Part shown: positions 26,794-35,262 of the stretch, piece after piece
Numbering within the stretch: position 1 is the stretch's first letter
Layout of the letters: each line of letters opens with the position of its first letter
NCBI GenBank assembly: GCA_003211535.1
Contig: QCSJ01000003.1
Span: 1-58,094, forward strand
Reading direction: 5' to 3'
Source of the DNA: Synechococcus sp. AG-670-A05
GTDB lineage: Bacteria > Cyanobacteriota > Cyanobacteriia > PCC-6307 > Cyanobiaceae
Length of the DNA: 58,094 nucleotides
Notes under the pieces: model-generated
The model's input: only the letters and a program-made list of their open reading frames with translations
The model's database searches: none
Told to the model about the DNA's origin: nothing
Made by a program: the position numbers and the translations under genes

Positions 26794-27006
26794 ATGCCCG
26801 CAGGAGTTCTTGGAGCTGGCATGGATCAGGCACGGCGGACTGATTCGCAAGCACTTAGCGAGTTAAAGCTCTACAACAGCAGTCATCAACATATGGAGGC
26901 AGAAGCAAGGCTCGTACAGGCTCTCCATCCCGATCAGGTTGAACACCTTTTCCGAAAACACTGCCCGGAGAGGCTCGAGCCCTCAGGGCCTGGAGATTAT
27001 TTATGA
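26794..27006 (+). CDS. Uncertain small open frame with a strong ribosome-binding site
   Basis: A 70-residue frame begins at ATG 26794, seven bases after a textbook AAAGGAGG at 26779-26786, which is unusual in this window. The product (MPAGVLGAGMDQARRTDSQA at the start) is not recognised. The same frame is open back to a TTG at 26659, giving a Cys-containing N-terminal extension. Its last 68 bases overlap the pseudouridine synthase gene. It may be a real small gene or chance. Otherwise 26641-26938 holds nothing I can name. Confidence 0.25.
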   Translation: MPAGVLGAGMDQARRTDSQALSELKLYNSSHQHMEAEARLVQALHPDQVEHLFRKHCPERLEPSGPGDYL

Positions 27007-27604
27007 CGATCCATGGTTGCTGGTGGTTCTGAAACCGTCGGGGTTGTTGTCGCAACCCGGCCGCGGTTCTCATCTGCAGGATTCTCTGATCACCAGATTG
27101 CAGCGTTGGAGTGGGGATCACCATCTGGTGCATCGGCTTGATCGAGACACGTCGGGTTTGGTGTTGGTAGCCCGGTGTCTGGAAAGTCTGCGTCGCTGCA
27201 GTGCCCTCTTTGCCGCCCGGAGAGTCAACAAGCTTTACGAAGCCGAGGTGGTTGGGCAGCTCCAAGGTCGAGGTCGGATCGATTCACGCCTGGCTCGCTT
27301 AGATCGCGATCCGCCCCGGTATGGCGATCATCCCAGTGGCCGACCGTCGACAACGCTGTGGAGAGTTCGTGCAGTACAACCGAACTCAACTCAACTCTGG
27401 CTGCAGCCATTGACAGGACGATCACATCAGCTGAGAGCCCACTTGGCAGCCGTTGGTCATCCAATCGTGGGAGACCCGATCTACGGTGAGTCCATAACGA
27501 CTCCGATGCGGTTGCACGCCCGGGCCCTGGGGTTTGAGCACCCATTTACTGGTCGCCGACTTCGGGTGTCCACGCGAGAAGAGGATGTTCTCCATGCCAG
27601 CTGA
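26939..27604 (+). CDS. RluA-family pseudouridine synthase
   Basis: The 221-residue enzyme has IIYDDPWLLVVLKPSGLL, the catalytic motif HRLDRDTSGLVLVAR (Asp after RL), and the C-terminal RSHQLRAHLAAVGHPIVGDP block of the RluA family, which converts uridines in rRNA or tRNA to pseudouridine. It lacks an S4 domain and is short for the family. Only TTG at 26939 serves as a start in this frame. The RNA target is unknown. The decayed SemiSWEET gene starts within its last bases. Confidence 0.9.
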   Translation: MNTFSENTARRGSSPQGLEIIYDDPWLLVVLKPSGLLSQPGRGSHLQDSLITRLQRWSGDHHLVHRLDRDTSGLVLVARCLESLRRCSALFAARRVNKLYEAEVVGQLQGRGRIDSRLARLDRDPPRYGDHPSGRPSTTLWRVRAVQPNSTQLWLQPLTGRSHQLRAHLAAVGHPIVGDPIYGESITTPMRLHARALGFEHPFTGRRLRVSTREEDVLHAS

Positions 27605-27856
27605 ATTCATTGGTTACGCAGCGGCGTCCCTCACCACCATCAGTTTTTTTCTCAGACGGTGAAGACCCTTCGCAGTGGCGACACACGCTCGACTTCTCTC
27701 GGCATGTACGCCTTGTTAACTGCTGGGGGAGATGTTGTGGTCCACCTACGGGCTGATGTTGCAGACGGTCCAGTGTTGATCGCCAATCTGATCACGTTGA
27801 TCCCTGCGGCTGTTGTTCTACAGCGCAAGATTGCTTCCAAACATTCTTCATACTGA
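27594..27856 (+). pseudogene. SemiSWEET (MtN3) sugar transporter gene with three frame changes
   Basis: Reading across frames restores a typical SemiSWEET of about 87 residues. IGYAAASLTTISFF is in the first frame. QTVKTLRSGDTRSTSLGMYA and LLTAG are in a second frame. LWSTYGLMLQTV is back in the first frame, and PVLIANLITLIPAAVVLQRK is again in the second. The changes fall near 27645-27655 (after a seven-T run), about 27725-27729 (a five-G run) and about 27773. The family makes dimeric three-helix membrane channels for small sugars. Either the gene has decayed or the sequence has homopolymer errors. As written, only a 22-residue and a 65-residue fragment can be made. Confidence 0.8.
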
Positions 27857-27952
27857 CGACAAGAGATCCTTCAACCTGACGATGATCTGAATCTCGACTT
27901 CGCTAATTGATGAGGACATATATGTTTTTGTCCCACTGCGATTGACCCGGTC

Positions 27953-30055
27953 TCAGGCTGAATGAGTAGGTCTAGCGGGAATGGGATAGGGGATTCGGCG
28001 GTGTCTCATCCGCCGCCAGACCTTCACAAATGCCTGGATCACGAGCTCAACTTCAGAGCGAGACAATCCGCTTTTGCGAAGTTGTCCATCCTGCTGTCGC
28101 GATTCCACGATCCGGCGCACCGTGTCTTTGGCTTCGGCTTCTGATGTATCGGGTGGTAATGAACGCAAAGCTGCTTCGCAACCATCGGCCAGCATCAGGA
28201 TTCCTGTTTCCTTGGAGCGTGGTGATGGACCGTGATAACGGAAGCGTCCCTCTTCAACGTCAGGATTTGTTTGACGAGCTTTGTGCAGAAAATAGCCCAT
28301 CTTCAAGGTCCCTTGATGTTCCGGAATGAAATCCGCAATCGCCCGAGGAAGTCGATGGCGTTTGGCTAACTTCAGACCTTCATCTACGTGGGCTTGGAGA
28401 ACCGCCGCGCTCTGCTCCGGATCGTTGAGGGCGTCATGGGGATTTGGACCATCTTTCTGGTTTTCGATGAACCAATCCGGCGCGTGGAGCTTGCCGACGT
28501 CGTGATACAGAGAGCCTGTTCTTATCATATCAACATCGGCATTGATGGCACGAGCCCCTTCCTCTGCGAGGCCGCAGATCATCAGGGTGTGTTCGAAGGT
28601 GCCAGGAGCTTCACAGGACAAACGCCGCAGCAGAGGACGCTCCTGGTCCGCCAATTCCAATAAACGAGCGCGGGTCAATAAGCCGAAGGATCCCTCCAAC
28701 ACCGGAATCATCAAGAGAGAAAGCATCAGCAGGAAACCCAGCAGCAAGGCATCCGTGCTCAGTTCATCCAGTCCAGGATTCAGTGATCCCCATAGCCGCC
28801 AACCCGCTAATGGTTGAAGCTGGAGCAGCACCCACTGAGACACCAGGGCGCCAAGTGGCAGCAGCACAGCGAGCTGAAGCAACTGCCCCCGGCTGCGCTG
28901 ACGCCCAGCGATGACTCCCCCCGTTATGGCCACTGCGACAGCGATCAACAGTCGGCCATGGCCCAGTCCATTTACCGGAAGCGGCCAGATCATGGCTGCG
29001 ATGGCCATCCAAGCCAAGCCACAGCCCGTTCCCAGTCCTTCGGTCAGGATCAGGGTGGGCGGGACGAGCACCGCCAAGGGACTGACCGTGGATTGGAACC
29101 AAAGCTTGGCCAACTGAGCCAGCAGCAGCAGTCCCAGAGCCAGCAACGCATGGCGAACTTCAAGTCCTGGTCGTTCCCGTCGCATCACCAACAGCATCAC
29201 GCCGCAGGCAACGAGGGCTTCTAGAAAACGTCCCAGCCAGATCAAGGGCTGGGGTTCGCGCTTCACTTTTCCGAAAAAGTCAAGGACGTCGTAGGCCTGT
29301 GGGCTGATCGGTTCGCCCTTTCGTGTAATGAGATCTCCCTTCCGCACTTCGATGGTGGGGATGCCCTGTTTGGTCAGCTGCTCTTCAATCAGCTGTTTGC
29401 TGAGGTTGGGATCGTTGCGAAGGTTGCTGCTGCCCTGAAGGCTGCTCACAAGCAGCTTGCCGGCTAGGGAGCGGGCGGCAGGGTTGTCGATCGCATCACC
29501 CTGAAGCTGAAGGCCGGCAGCTTCACGAAATTGATCCACCGCAAGGGTACTCACCAGCCCCTGACTGAGCATGCGGTCTGCGGCCTGCCGGACAACGTTG
29601 TCCCACGCGAGAAGGTCTTGATCGCTGCGTTGCTCCAGCCAGACCTGCTCGTCTGCGCTGAGATTTACGGGTCCGACCCTGGCGGCCGAACCGCTTTCGC
29701 TCACCTGTTGCAGCTCACTGAGCTGACGTTCCAGCCTGAGCTTCAGGGCTTGCGTCTGCTCTGCGTCAAGGACCTGCACCACGGAGCGGGCCACGAGGGT
29801 GGATCGGCGTTGTTCAAGGGCTGTGCTGTCCTGCACCAGGGCATCCTTGGGTGCAATGGCGTTGAAGGGAGCCAGCGCGCCCGGTTGAAGATCAGGTTTC
29901 AGCAGCCAGGGAAGGCTGGATGCACCCGCAACAACCAAGCAGAGCAGCAGCACCAGGCTGGATTGAAGTGCAGTCCATCGCAGTAGTCGCCCAGTCGGAC
30001 GCTGATGACGCAGCCAGCGTCTCCATAACTTGCTCACGCCGTTGAAGCGAACCAA
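27953..30055 (-). CDS. 7TM-HD membrane phosphohydrolase, PgpH-like
   Basis: The 700-residue protein has an N-terminal membrane helix, a large extracytoplasmic region of the 7TMR-HDED type, seven membrane spans, and a cytoplasmic HD domain with HTLMICGLAEEGARAI and LYHDVGKLHAPDWF (HD metal site). Relatives such as PgpH hydrolyse cyclic di-AMP. That activity is likely here but not proved. The start is TTG at 30055; an in-frame GTG seven codons later is possible. It is divergent from folD with 71 bases between them. Confidence 0.9.
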   Translation of the reverse strand: MVRFNGVSKLWRRWLRHQRPTGRLLRWTALQSSLVLLLCLVVAGASSLPWLLKPDLQPGALAPFNAIAPKDALVQDSTALEQRRSTLVARSVVQVLDAEQTQALKLRLERQLSELQQVSESGSAARVGPVNLSADEQVWLEQRSDQDLLAWDNVVRQAADRMLSQGLVSTLAVDQFREAAGLQLQGDAIDNPAARSLAGKLLVSSLQGSSNLRNDPNLSKQLIEEQLTKQGIPTIEVRKGDLITRKGEPISPQAYDVLDFFGKVKREPQPLIWLGRFLEALVACGVMLLVMRRERPGLEVRHALLALGLLLLAQLAKLWFQSTVSPLAVLVPPTLILTEGLGTGCGLAWMAIAAMIWPLPVNGLGHGRLLIAVAVAITGGVIAGRQRSRGQLLQLAVLLPLGALVSQWVLLQLQPLAGWRLWGSLNPGLDELSTDALLLGFLLMLSLLMIPVLEGSFGLLTRARLLELADQERPLLRRLSCEAPGTFEHTLMICGLAEEGARAINADVDMIRTGSLYHDVGKLHAPDWFIENQKDGPNPHDALNDPEQSAAVLQAHVDEGLKLAKRHRLPRAIADFIPEHQGTLKMGYFLHKARQTNPDVEEGRFRYHGPSPRSKETGILMLADGCEAALRSLPPDTSEAEAKDTVRRIVESRQQDGQLRKSGLSRSEVELVIQAFVKVWRRMRHRRIPYPIPARPTHSA

Positions 30056-30126
30056 ATCAAGGGACCTGACGGGATAACGCTAGCTGCGTCTGCGGGGCAT
30101 GCTGGAAGGACTGATGGGTTCCTGGC

Positions 30127-31008
30127 ATGGCCCTGCGGCTGGATGGCAAAGAGCTGGCAGCAACGGTTGAGCGTCGTCTGACCAGTGTCGTTGACGCACA
30201 CACGAAAACAGTTGGTCGACTGCCTGGACTGGCCGTTCTACGGGTTGGTGACGACCCAGCAAGTGCGGTGTACGTCGCCAACAAAGAAAAAGCCTGCGCC
30301 CGCGTGGGTATCGCCAGCTATGGAGCGCACCTGGCTGCTGACACACCCGCTGATCAGGTGCTGAGCACGATCAAGTTGCTCAATGCGGATTCCCGCGTCG
30401 ATGGAATCTTGCTTCAGTTGCCATTACCGAAAGGGCTGGATGAGCGTCCCCTGTTGGAGGCCATTGATCCAGAGAAGGATGCCGATGGTCTTCACACCTT
30501 GAATCTGGGCCGTTTGTTGAAAGGCGAACCCGGTCCGCGCAGCTGCACACCGGCGGGGGTGATGGCTCTTCTGCGAAGCAATGGCATCGACCCTGCAGGC
30601 CAACGGGCCGTGGTCATCGGGCGCAGCATTCTCGTCGGGCAGCCGATGGCGCTGATGTTGCAGGCTGCCAACGCCACCGTCACTGTCGCGCATTCCCGAA
30701 CCGCTGATCTGGCCGCCCACACCCGTGAGGCCGAGATAGTGGTGGTCGCTGCTGGACGTCCAGAAATGGTTGGGGCAGAACACGTGCGGCCGGGTGCTGC
30801 GGTAGTGGATGTCGGCATTCATCGCAAGCCGGAGGGTGGACTCTGCGGCGATGTCGTGGCAGAGGAGGTAGAACCGATCGCTGCAGCCTTGTCCCCTGTG
30901 CCCGGGGGGGTTGGACCGATGACGGTGACCATGCTTCTGGTGAACACGGTGGTTGCCTGGTGCCGACGTCATGGCATCAACCACGATCTGGATGAACTTA
31001 TCGTCTGA
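30127..31008 (+). CDS. folD: Methylenetetrahydrofolate dehydrogenase/cyclohydrolase
   Basis: The 293-residue bifunctional enzyme interconverts methylene-, methenyl- and 10-formyltetrahydrofolate with [18 protein letters not shown] holds the catalytic Lys, [20 protein letters not shown] and [11 protein letters not shown] are family motifs, and [17 protein letters not shown] binds NADP. Length is normal. An eight-base-pair hairpin (31002-31022) covers its stop codon, without a T-run. The oxygenase gene starts 22 bases downstream. Confidence 0.97.
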   Translation: MALRLDGKELAATVERRLTSVVDAHTKTVGRLPGLAVLRVGDDPASAVYVANKEKACARVGIASYGAHLAADTPADQVLSTIKLLNADSRVDGILLQLPLPKGLDERPLLEAIDPEKDADGLHTLNLGRLLKGEPGPRSCTPAGVMALLRSNGIDPAGQRAVVIGRSILVGQPMALMLQAANATVTVAHSRTADLAAHTREAEIVVVAAGRPEMVGAEHVRPGAAVVDVGIHRKPEGGLCGDVVAEEVEPIAAALSPVPGGVGPMTVTMLLVNTVVAWCRRHGINHDLDELIV

Positions 31009-31030
31009 TGGCAAATCAGACGATTGACTG

Positions 31031-31735
31031 GTGTTTCCCACACCGGTGCTGCAGGCAGACCTCACCCACACGGCCGATGTAGCTCTGGCCATGAACCAGC
31101 AGCAGGCTCTGTTCGATCGCAAGGTCTTTCCCCATCCTGAGTTCAGCGATCGCAACAACCTCACCGGCGATCTGCTGGGCAAAGCAGGACTTGATCAATT
31201 GCATCGCCTGGAAGCATTCCAGTGGTTGAATCAGCAACTGGCCGTCCACTTGGATGCATTCTCGAGGGAACTGCTCGGGCCCAATCACGCCCTGGAGATT
31301 CATATCCAGAAAGCGTGGCAAGTGGTCTGCGCCCGGCAGGGCGGGACGATCGAGCCCCACACCCATCGCAATGCGCAGCTCAGTGCTGTGTTCTATGTGC
31401 GAACGGAGCCTGATAACCCCAGTGGCGAGTTGGAGTTTCAGGCGGCGGACGATTGTTTCAGCCACGTGATGGCCATCCCTTATCAGGATGCTGCTGTTTC
31501 AGGGGGTGTGTTTGCGCCACAACAGCACCGGCTACTGCTGTTTCCCTCTGACCTTTGCCATCAGGTCACCCCCTATGAGGGGGCGTCACCGCGTTGCTCC
31601 GTGTCCTACGACCTGGCGATCACAACAGCCCCTGGTCAGGGACGGAAATGCGTATGCCCCACCCGATGGACTGGGTCCCCCTCTGCAAGCCAGGGCCGGC
31701 CTGAGAGAATCCCGCCAGTATTAGGCTTTTCATGA
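31031..31735 (+). CDS. Putative 2OG-Fe(II) oxygenase, TIGR02466 family
   Basis: The 234-residue protein starts [10 protein letters not shown] and includes [17 protein letters not shown] and [17 protein letters not shown], where the His residues fit the iron ligands of this 2-oxoglutarate oxygenase family, and CSVSYDLAI, which fits the strand after the 2-oxoglutarate Arg. GTG at 31031 is the only suitable start. The last 30 residues after the fold are low in similarity. It overlaps the crtE start by four bases. The substrate is unknown. Confidence 0.8.
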   Translation: MFPTPVLQADLTHTADVALAMNQQQALFDRKVFPHPEFSDRNNLTGDLLGKAGLDQLHRLEAFQWLNQQLAVHLDAFSRELLGPNHALEIHIQKAWQVVCARQGGTIEPHTHRNAQLSAVFYVRTEPDNPSGELEFQAADDCFSHVMAIPYQDAAVSGGVFAPQQHRLLLFPSDLCHQVTPYEGASPRCSVSYDLAITTAPGQGRKCVCPTRWTGSPSASQGRPERIPPVLGFS

Positions 31736-32661
31736 CCGTCGCGGCGACTTCTCCCGACAACACGCCTGGCCTGGCCGACAGTTTCGATTTCAAGGGTTAT
31801 CTCGCCGAAGCCAAGGCGACGGTGGAGGAAGCCCTGGATCAATCTCTCCTGCCGGAGCGGCCGGAATCGTTGCGTGAGGCCATGCGCTACTCGTTGCTGG
31901 CAGGAGGAAAGCGTCTTAGGCCAATCCTCTGCCTGGCGGCCTGTGAGCTGGCAAATGGGGATGCTGCTCAGGCCATGCCAACGGCAGTGGCGCTGGAGAT
32001 GATTCACACCATGTCGTTGATCCACGACGACCTGCCGGCGATGGATGACGACGATCTACGGCGTGGACGCCCCACGAACCACAAGGTCTACGGCGAAGCT
32101 GTTGCGATCCTGGCCGGTGACGCGTTGCTGACCCGGGCCTTCGAAATGGTGGCGCTGCGCAGTCCGGGGGTCCCGCCCGAGCGTCTACTCAAGGTTGTTG
32201 GAGAGCTGTCTTTGGTGGCGGGAGCTCCTGGCCTGGTGGGCGGTCAGGTGGTGGATTTGGAAAGTGAAGGTAGAGACGTTGATCTTGAAACGCTCGAGTA
32301 CATCCACCTCCACAAAACCGGCGCGCTTTTGAGCGCCTGCGTCATCACCGGCGCCATGATCGGCGGTGCTGATGATGCGCTGCTTGCTGCGCTGCGGGCC
32401 TACGCCAGGGGGATCGGTCTGGCTTTTCAGATCATTGACGACATCCTCGACATCACTGCCAGCAGTGAGGTGCTCGGCAAAACACCCGGCAAGGACCTCG
32501 TTGCCGACAAAACCACCTATCCCAAGCTGCTTGGGCTCGAGGAATCCCGCAAACGGGCCACGGATCTGGTGCGGGAGGCCAAGGAGATTCTTAATCCATG
32601 GGCTGACAAAGCCCAGCCACTGCTGGCTCTGGCGGACTACATCACGAGCCGTGATCGATGA
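31732..32661 (+). CDS. crtE: Geranylgeranyl diphosphate synthase
   Basis: The 309-residue prenyltransferase has the first aspartate-rich motif [20 protein letters not shown] (starting at Asp99) and the second [11 protein letters not shown], with GGKRLRP near the N-terminus. It makes geranylgeranyl diphosphate for carotenoids, the chlorophyll phytol tail and quinones. The insertion in the first motif (DDLPAMDDD) is typical of this bacterial and plastid group. Four-base overlaps join it to the genes on both sides. Confidence 0.95.
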   Translation: MTVAATSPDNTPGLADSFDFKGYLAEAKATVEEALDQSLLPERPESLREAMRYSLLAGGKRLRPILCLAACELANGDAAQAMPTAVALEMIHTMSLIHDDLPAMDDDDLRRGRPTNHKVYGEAVAILAGDALLTRAFEMVALRSPGVPPERLLKVVGELSLVAGAPGLVGGQVVDLESEGRDVDLETLEYIHLHKTGALLSACVITGAMIGGADDALLAALRAYARGIGLAFQIIDDILDITASSEVLGKTPGKDLVADKTTYPKLLGLEESRKRATDLVREAKEILNPWADKAQPLLALADYITSRDR

Positions 32662-33170
32662 TTGACGCCGCTCCACCTCATGCTGTCGTGCAGGAGTTCC
32701 TGGACAACAGTTCCCTGGCCTGGGGGCTTATTGCCTGCGGCGTAGCTCAGTTTTCCAAGCTGGTCATTGAGTTGATCGTTCATCGTCGCTGGCGTCCAGC
32801 GGTGTTGATTGAAACCGGTGGAATGCCCTCCAGTCATTCAGCGCTGGTGACCGGTACAGCGGCCTGCATTGGATGGACCCTCGGGTTTGATCACCCGCTG
32901 TTTGCTCTGGCCGCCATGGTCAGCTTCGTGGTGATGTACGACGCCAGTGGCATTCGACGTGCGGCGGGTTTCACGGCCGAACGGGTCAATGCCCTGCCGG
33001 TGGAACTCTGGTCAACAGCCCCTGAAAAACCCTTGAAGGAAAGCCTTGGTCACAGTCGCTTGCAGGTGTTGGTGGGCAGCCTGATCGGTCCAGCGGTGGC
33101 CTTGCCGGGGTTGTTGCTGTTTGGATCGCCATGGCATCTGGCTATCGGCCTGCGGGCAGCACTGGGGTGA
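32658..33170 (+). CDS. Divergent PAP2 family (DUF212) membrane protein
   Basis: The 170-residue protein has four or so membrane spans and the family motifs [25 protein letters not shown] and [11 protein letters not shown], which correspond to a divergent PAP2-type phosphatase site. Its position next to crtE makes a role on an isoprenoid diphosphate possible, but this is inference. ATG at 32658 overlaps the crtE stop as ATGA. Confidence 0.87.
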   Translation: MIDAAPPHAVVQEFLDNSSLAWGLIACGVAQFSKLVIELIVHRRWRPAVLIETGGMPSSHSALVTGTAACIGWTLGFDHPLFALAAMVSFVVMYDASGIRRAAGFTAERVNALPVELWSTAPEKPLKESLGHSRLQVLVGSLIGPAVALPGLLLFGSPWHLAIGLRAALG

Positions 33171-34630
33171 GCAGTGAGGCCCATTCCACCGCCGATCTCA
33201 CAGACGATCAGCGCAAGGCTGCCGAGGCTTTCGCGGACTGGCTGACGTCACCAGCCGATGGAACACCCTTTGTCCTGAGCGGTTTCGCTGGAAGCGGGAA
33301 GACGTTTCTGTCGATGCGCATGCTGCGGCAGGTGGAAGCGAGCGGTTTGTGTTGGACCGTCGTAGCCCCAACCCACAAAGCGGTGGGTGTCTTGCGCCAG
33401 GCCCTGGAGTTGGAGGGTCTCCAACCAACCTGGTATCCCTCCACCATTCACCGCTTGCTGCGGCTGAAGCTGAAACGCTCCGCGGATACTGAACTCTGCG
33501 AACCCACCGAGCAGACGGCGATGGCCTTGGAGAACCTAGGTCTTGTGCTGATCGATGAAGCCTCGATGGTCGACAGCACTCTCTTGGGCATCGCCCTCCA
33601 GTGCGCCCATCCGTTCAAAACCCGGCTGGTGTTTGTCGGCGATCCAGCTCAGCTGCCTCCGGTCGGTGAGGAATCCAGCCCTGTGTTCGCCATGCAGCGG
33701 GCCTGTGCTGCAATCCTGAAGGAGGTGGTGCGCCACCAGGGTCCGGTGCTTCAGCTCGCCAGCCGTCTGCGGGATGGAGGACTCCCCTGCCAGAACCCAC
33801 CCGCGTTACCGCCGATCCGCGATGACCGTGGTCAGGTGCGCTGCCTGCCCCAGAAGGACTGGCTGGATCACGCCCGCCAGGCTCTGCGACAGGCCTCACT
33901 CCAGGACAACCCAGATGCCGCCAGGATCCTTTGTTACACAAATCGCACTCTTGAGCGTCTGGTTCCCTTGGCACGGCGTGCCATCCATGGGGATATGGCT
34001 GATCAGATGGCGGTGCTGCCTGGAGAGGTGCTGATCAGTCGGTCGGCGGTGATGGCGCCGGCTTCCAAGGATGGTGAAGAGACCGGCGAGGAACCGGACA
34101 TGGTGCTGGGTTCCAATCGTGAAGTGATTGTCAGGGATGTGACCCCTGAATCTTGTGATCTAGTGGATTTCGGCCTTTCCCCGGCGGATGGGGCCGTGCC
34201 CGTCATTGACACTCTGTCGGCTCAGGTGTCGGCTGGGGAGTTGGAGCTCTGTTTGAGACTCCAGCCGCCCGTCGGCAGCGAGGCCCGTCGTGAGCTCGAT
34301 CGGGTGATGCAGCGGCTGCGTCAGCAGGCCAGGGACGCGGGCCAGAAAAACGGTCGGGCCATCTGGCGGCGTTATTTCCTTATTCGTGATGCCTTCGCTT
34401 CCCTTGGACCGGCGGCGGTTCTCACGGTGCATCGCAGTCAGGGCAGCAGTTTCGGGGAGGTCTTTGTGGCACCTGATGTGTTCCGTGCCGATTCATCCAT
34501 CCGACAGCAACTCTGTTATGTCGCCGTCTCCCGAGCCCGAACCGGTGTCTGGCTGATCGGCGGAACGGCCAGCGCTGGCACCGAGCGTGCCTGGCGGCAT
34601 GAATTCGCGTCCACGCTGACTGCCCCTTAG
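33167..34630 (+). CDS. RecD-like superfamily 1 DNA helicase
   Basis: The 487-residue protein has Walker A GFAGSGKTFLS, motif II LIDEASMVDS, motif III FVGDPAQLPPVGE and C-terminal motifs TVHRSQGSSFGEVFV and YVAVSRARTG, which define a RecD/TraA-type helicase. It is short, without the N-terminal domains of RecD2. It may act in DNA repair or recombination. GTG 33167 overlaps the previous stop (GTGA); an in-frame ATG at 33131 would add 12 residues. Confidence 0.9.
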   Translation: MSSEAHSTADLTDDQRKAAEAFADWLTSPADGTPFVLSGFAGSGKTFLSMRMLRQVEASGLCWTVVAPTHKAVGVLRQALELEGLQPTWYPSTIHRLLRLKLKRSADTELCEPTEQTAMALENLGLVLIDEASMVDSTLLGIALQCAHPFKTRLVFVGDPAQLPPVGEESSPVFAMQRACAAILKEVVRHQGPVLQLASRLRDGGLPCQNPPALPPIRDDRGQVRCLPQKDWLDHARQALRQASLQDNPDAARILCYTNRTLERLVPLARRAIHGDMADQMAVLPGEVLISRSAVMAPASKDGEETGEEPDMVLGSNREVIVRDVTPESCDLVDFGLSPADGAVPVIDTLSAQVSAGELELCLRLQPPVGSEARRELDRVMQRLRQQARDAGQKNGRAIWRRYFLIRDAFASLGPAAVLTVHRSQGSSFGEVFVAPDVFRADSSIRQQLCYVAVSRARTGVWLIGGTASAGTERAWRHEFASTLTAP

Positions 34631-34908
34631 GCACAGTCGCCTCGGTTGATCCGTTCGCGTGATCGTGGGTTGAAGTTCCATGGGGTTGAACTTTCGTCTG
34701 ATCGACTCAGTTCTTTCAGCTTTGTTCTTACCACTGGTGTCGAATCCTTCTGCGTGGTTTTGCGCTGGAGTTGTGCGAGCCAAGGGCCATCCTTCCGTTG
34801 CCTGGGCTACAGCCTCAGGATCAGAGCTGCGAGGCCGATGCAGACCAAGAGGCTAATCACGCCGAGGAGGGCTCTCCAAGGAAGTTCTTGCCCATCTCTC
34901 CGTTGCCG
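34631..34908. other. Intergenic stretch with a start-less membrane reading frame
   Basis: No gene with a normal start is visible. On the minus strand, directly after the acyP stop and in the same frame, 34908-34807 encodes 33 residues with a membrane helix (LLGVISLLVCIGLAALI) after RQRRDGQELPWR. It has no ATG or GTG before the helix. The rest shows no repeats, tRNA or clear terminator. Confidence 0.5.
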
Positions 34909-35262
34909 TCAGTGGCGCACCTCAAACCAATCATCACCGGTCACCGGCAGCTGGCTCAGCTGAACCCGTAGCACCTGTGCTCCAGGCGGGCCCTGCTCGC
35001 ACCAGGCTCGCAGCTCTGAAATCGCCAGGGGAGGCCCCTCGGCTTGAACTTCAACACTGCCGTCTCGGAGGTTGCGAACCCAGCCCCGCAATCCGAGGTC
35101 CAGCGCGCGCCGATTGCAGCTAGCTCGAAATCCGACTCCCTGAACCCGTCCGTGGATCAGCAGCCGCCAGCGTTCCAGGAAGGGCTGCAGCCGACCGGGC
35201 TGGGATCGGTTGACGAATCGCCTGTCGGTGGCGTCGGCTCTACTGCGAGTGCGTCGCGCCAT
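34909..35262 (-). CDS. acyP: Acylphosphatase
   Basis: The C-terminal 90 residues form an acylphosphatase domain with LLIHGRVQGVGFRASCNRRA, where Arg and the downstream Asn (GWVRNLRDGSVEVQAEG) are the catalytic pair. The enzyme hydrolyses acyl phosphates. The first in-frame start is ATG 35262, which gives a 117-residue protein with a basic N-terminal tail that overlaps cobB by 106 bases. No start codon lies nearer to the domain, so the tail may be real or a rare start may be used. Confidence 0.87.
   Translation of the reverse strand: MARRTRSRADATDRRFVNRSQPGRLQPFLERWRLLIHGRVQGVGFRASCNRRALDLGLRGWVRNLRDGSVEVQAEGPPLAISELRAWCEQGPPGAQVLRVQLSQLPVTGDDWFEVRH

Noticed and set aside
27914-27933. GGACA-TGTCC dyad downstream of the SemiSWEET gene
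   Set aside because: The arms are only five bases with a ten-base gap, and there is no promoter or gene context to support a function.
31002-31022. Hairpin over the folD stop as a terminator
   Set aside because: The eight-base-pair stem has no T-run and the downstream gene starts within 10 bases, so termination is unlikely.
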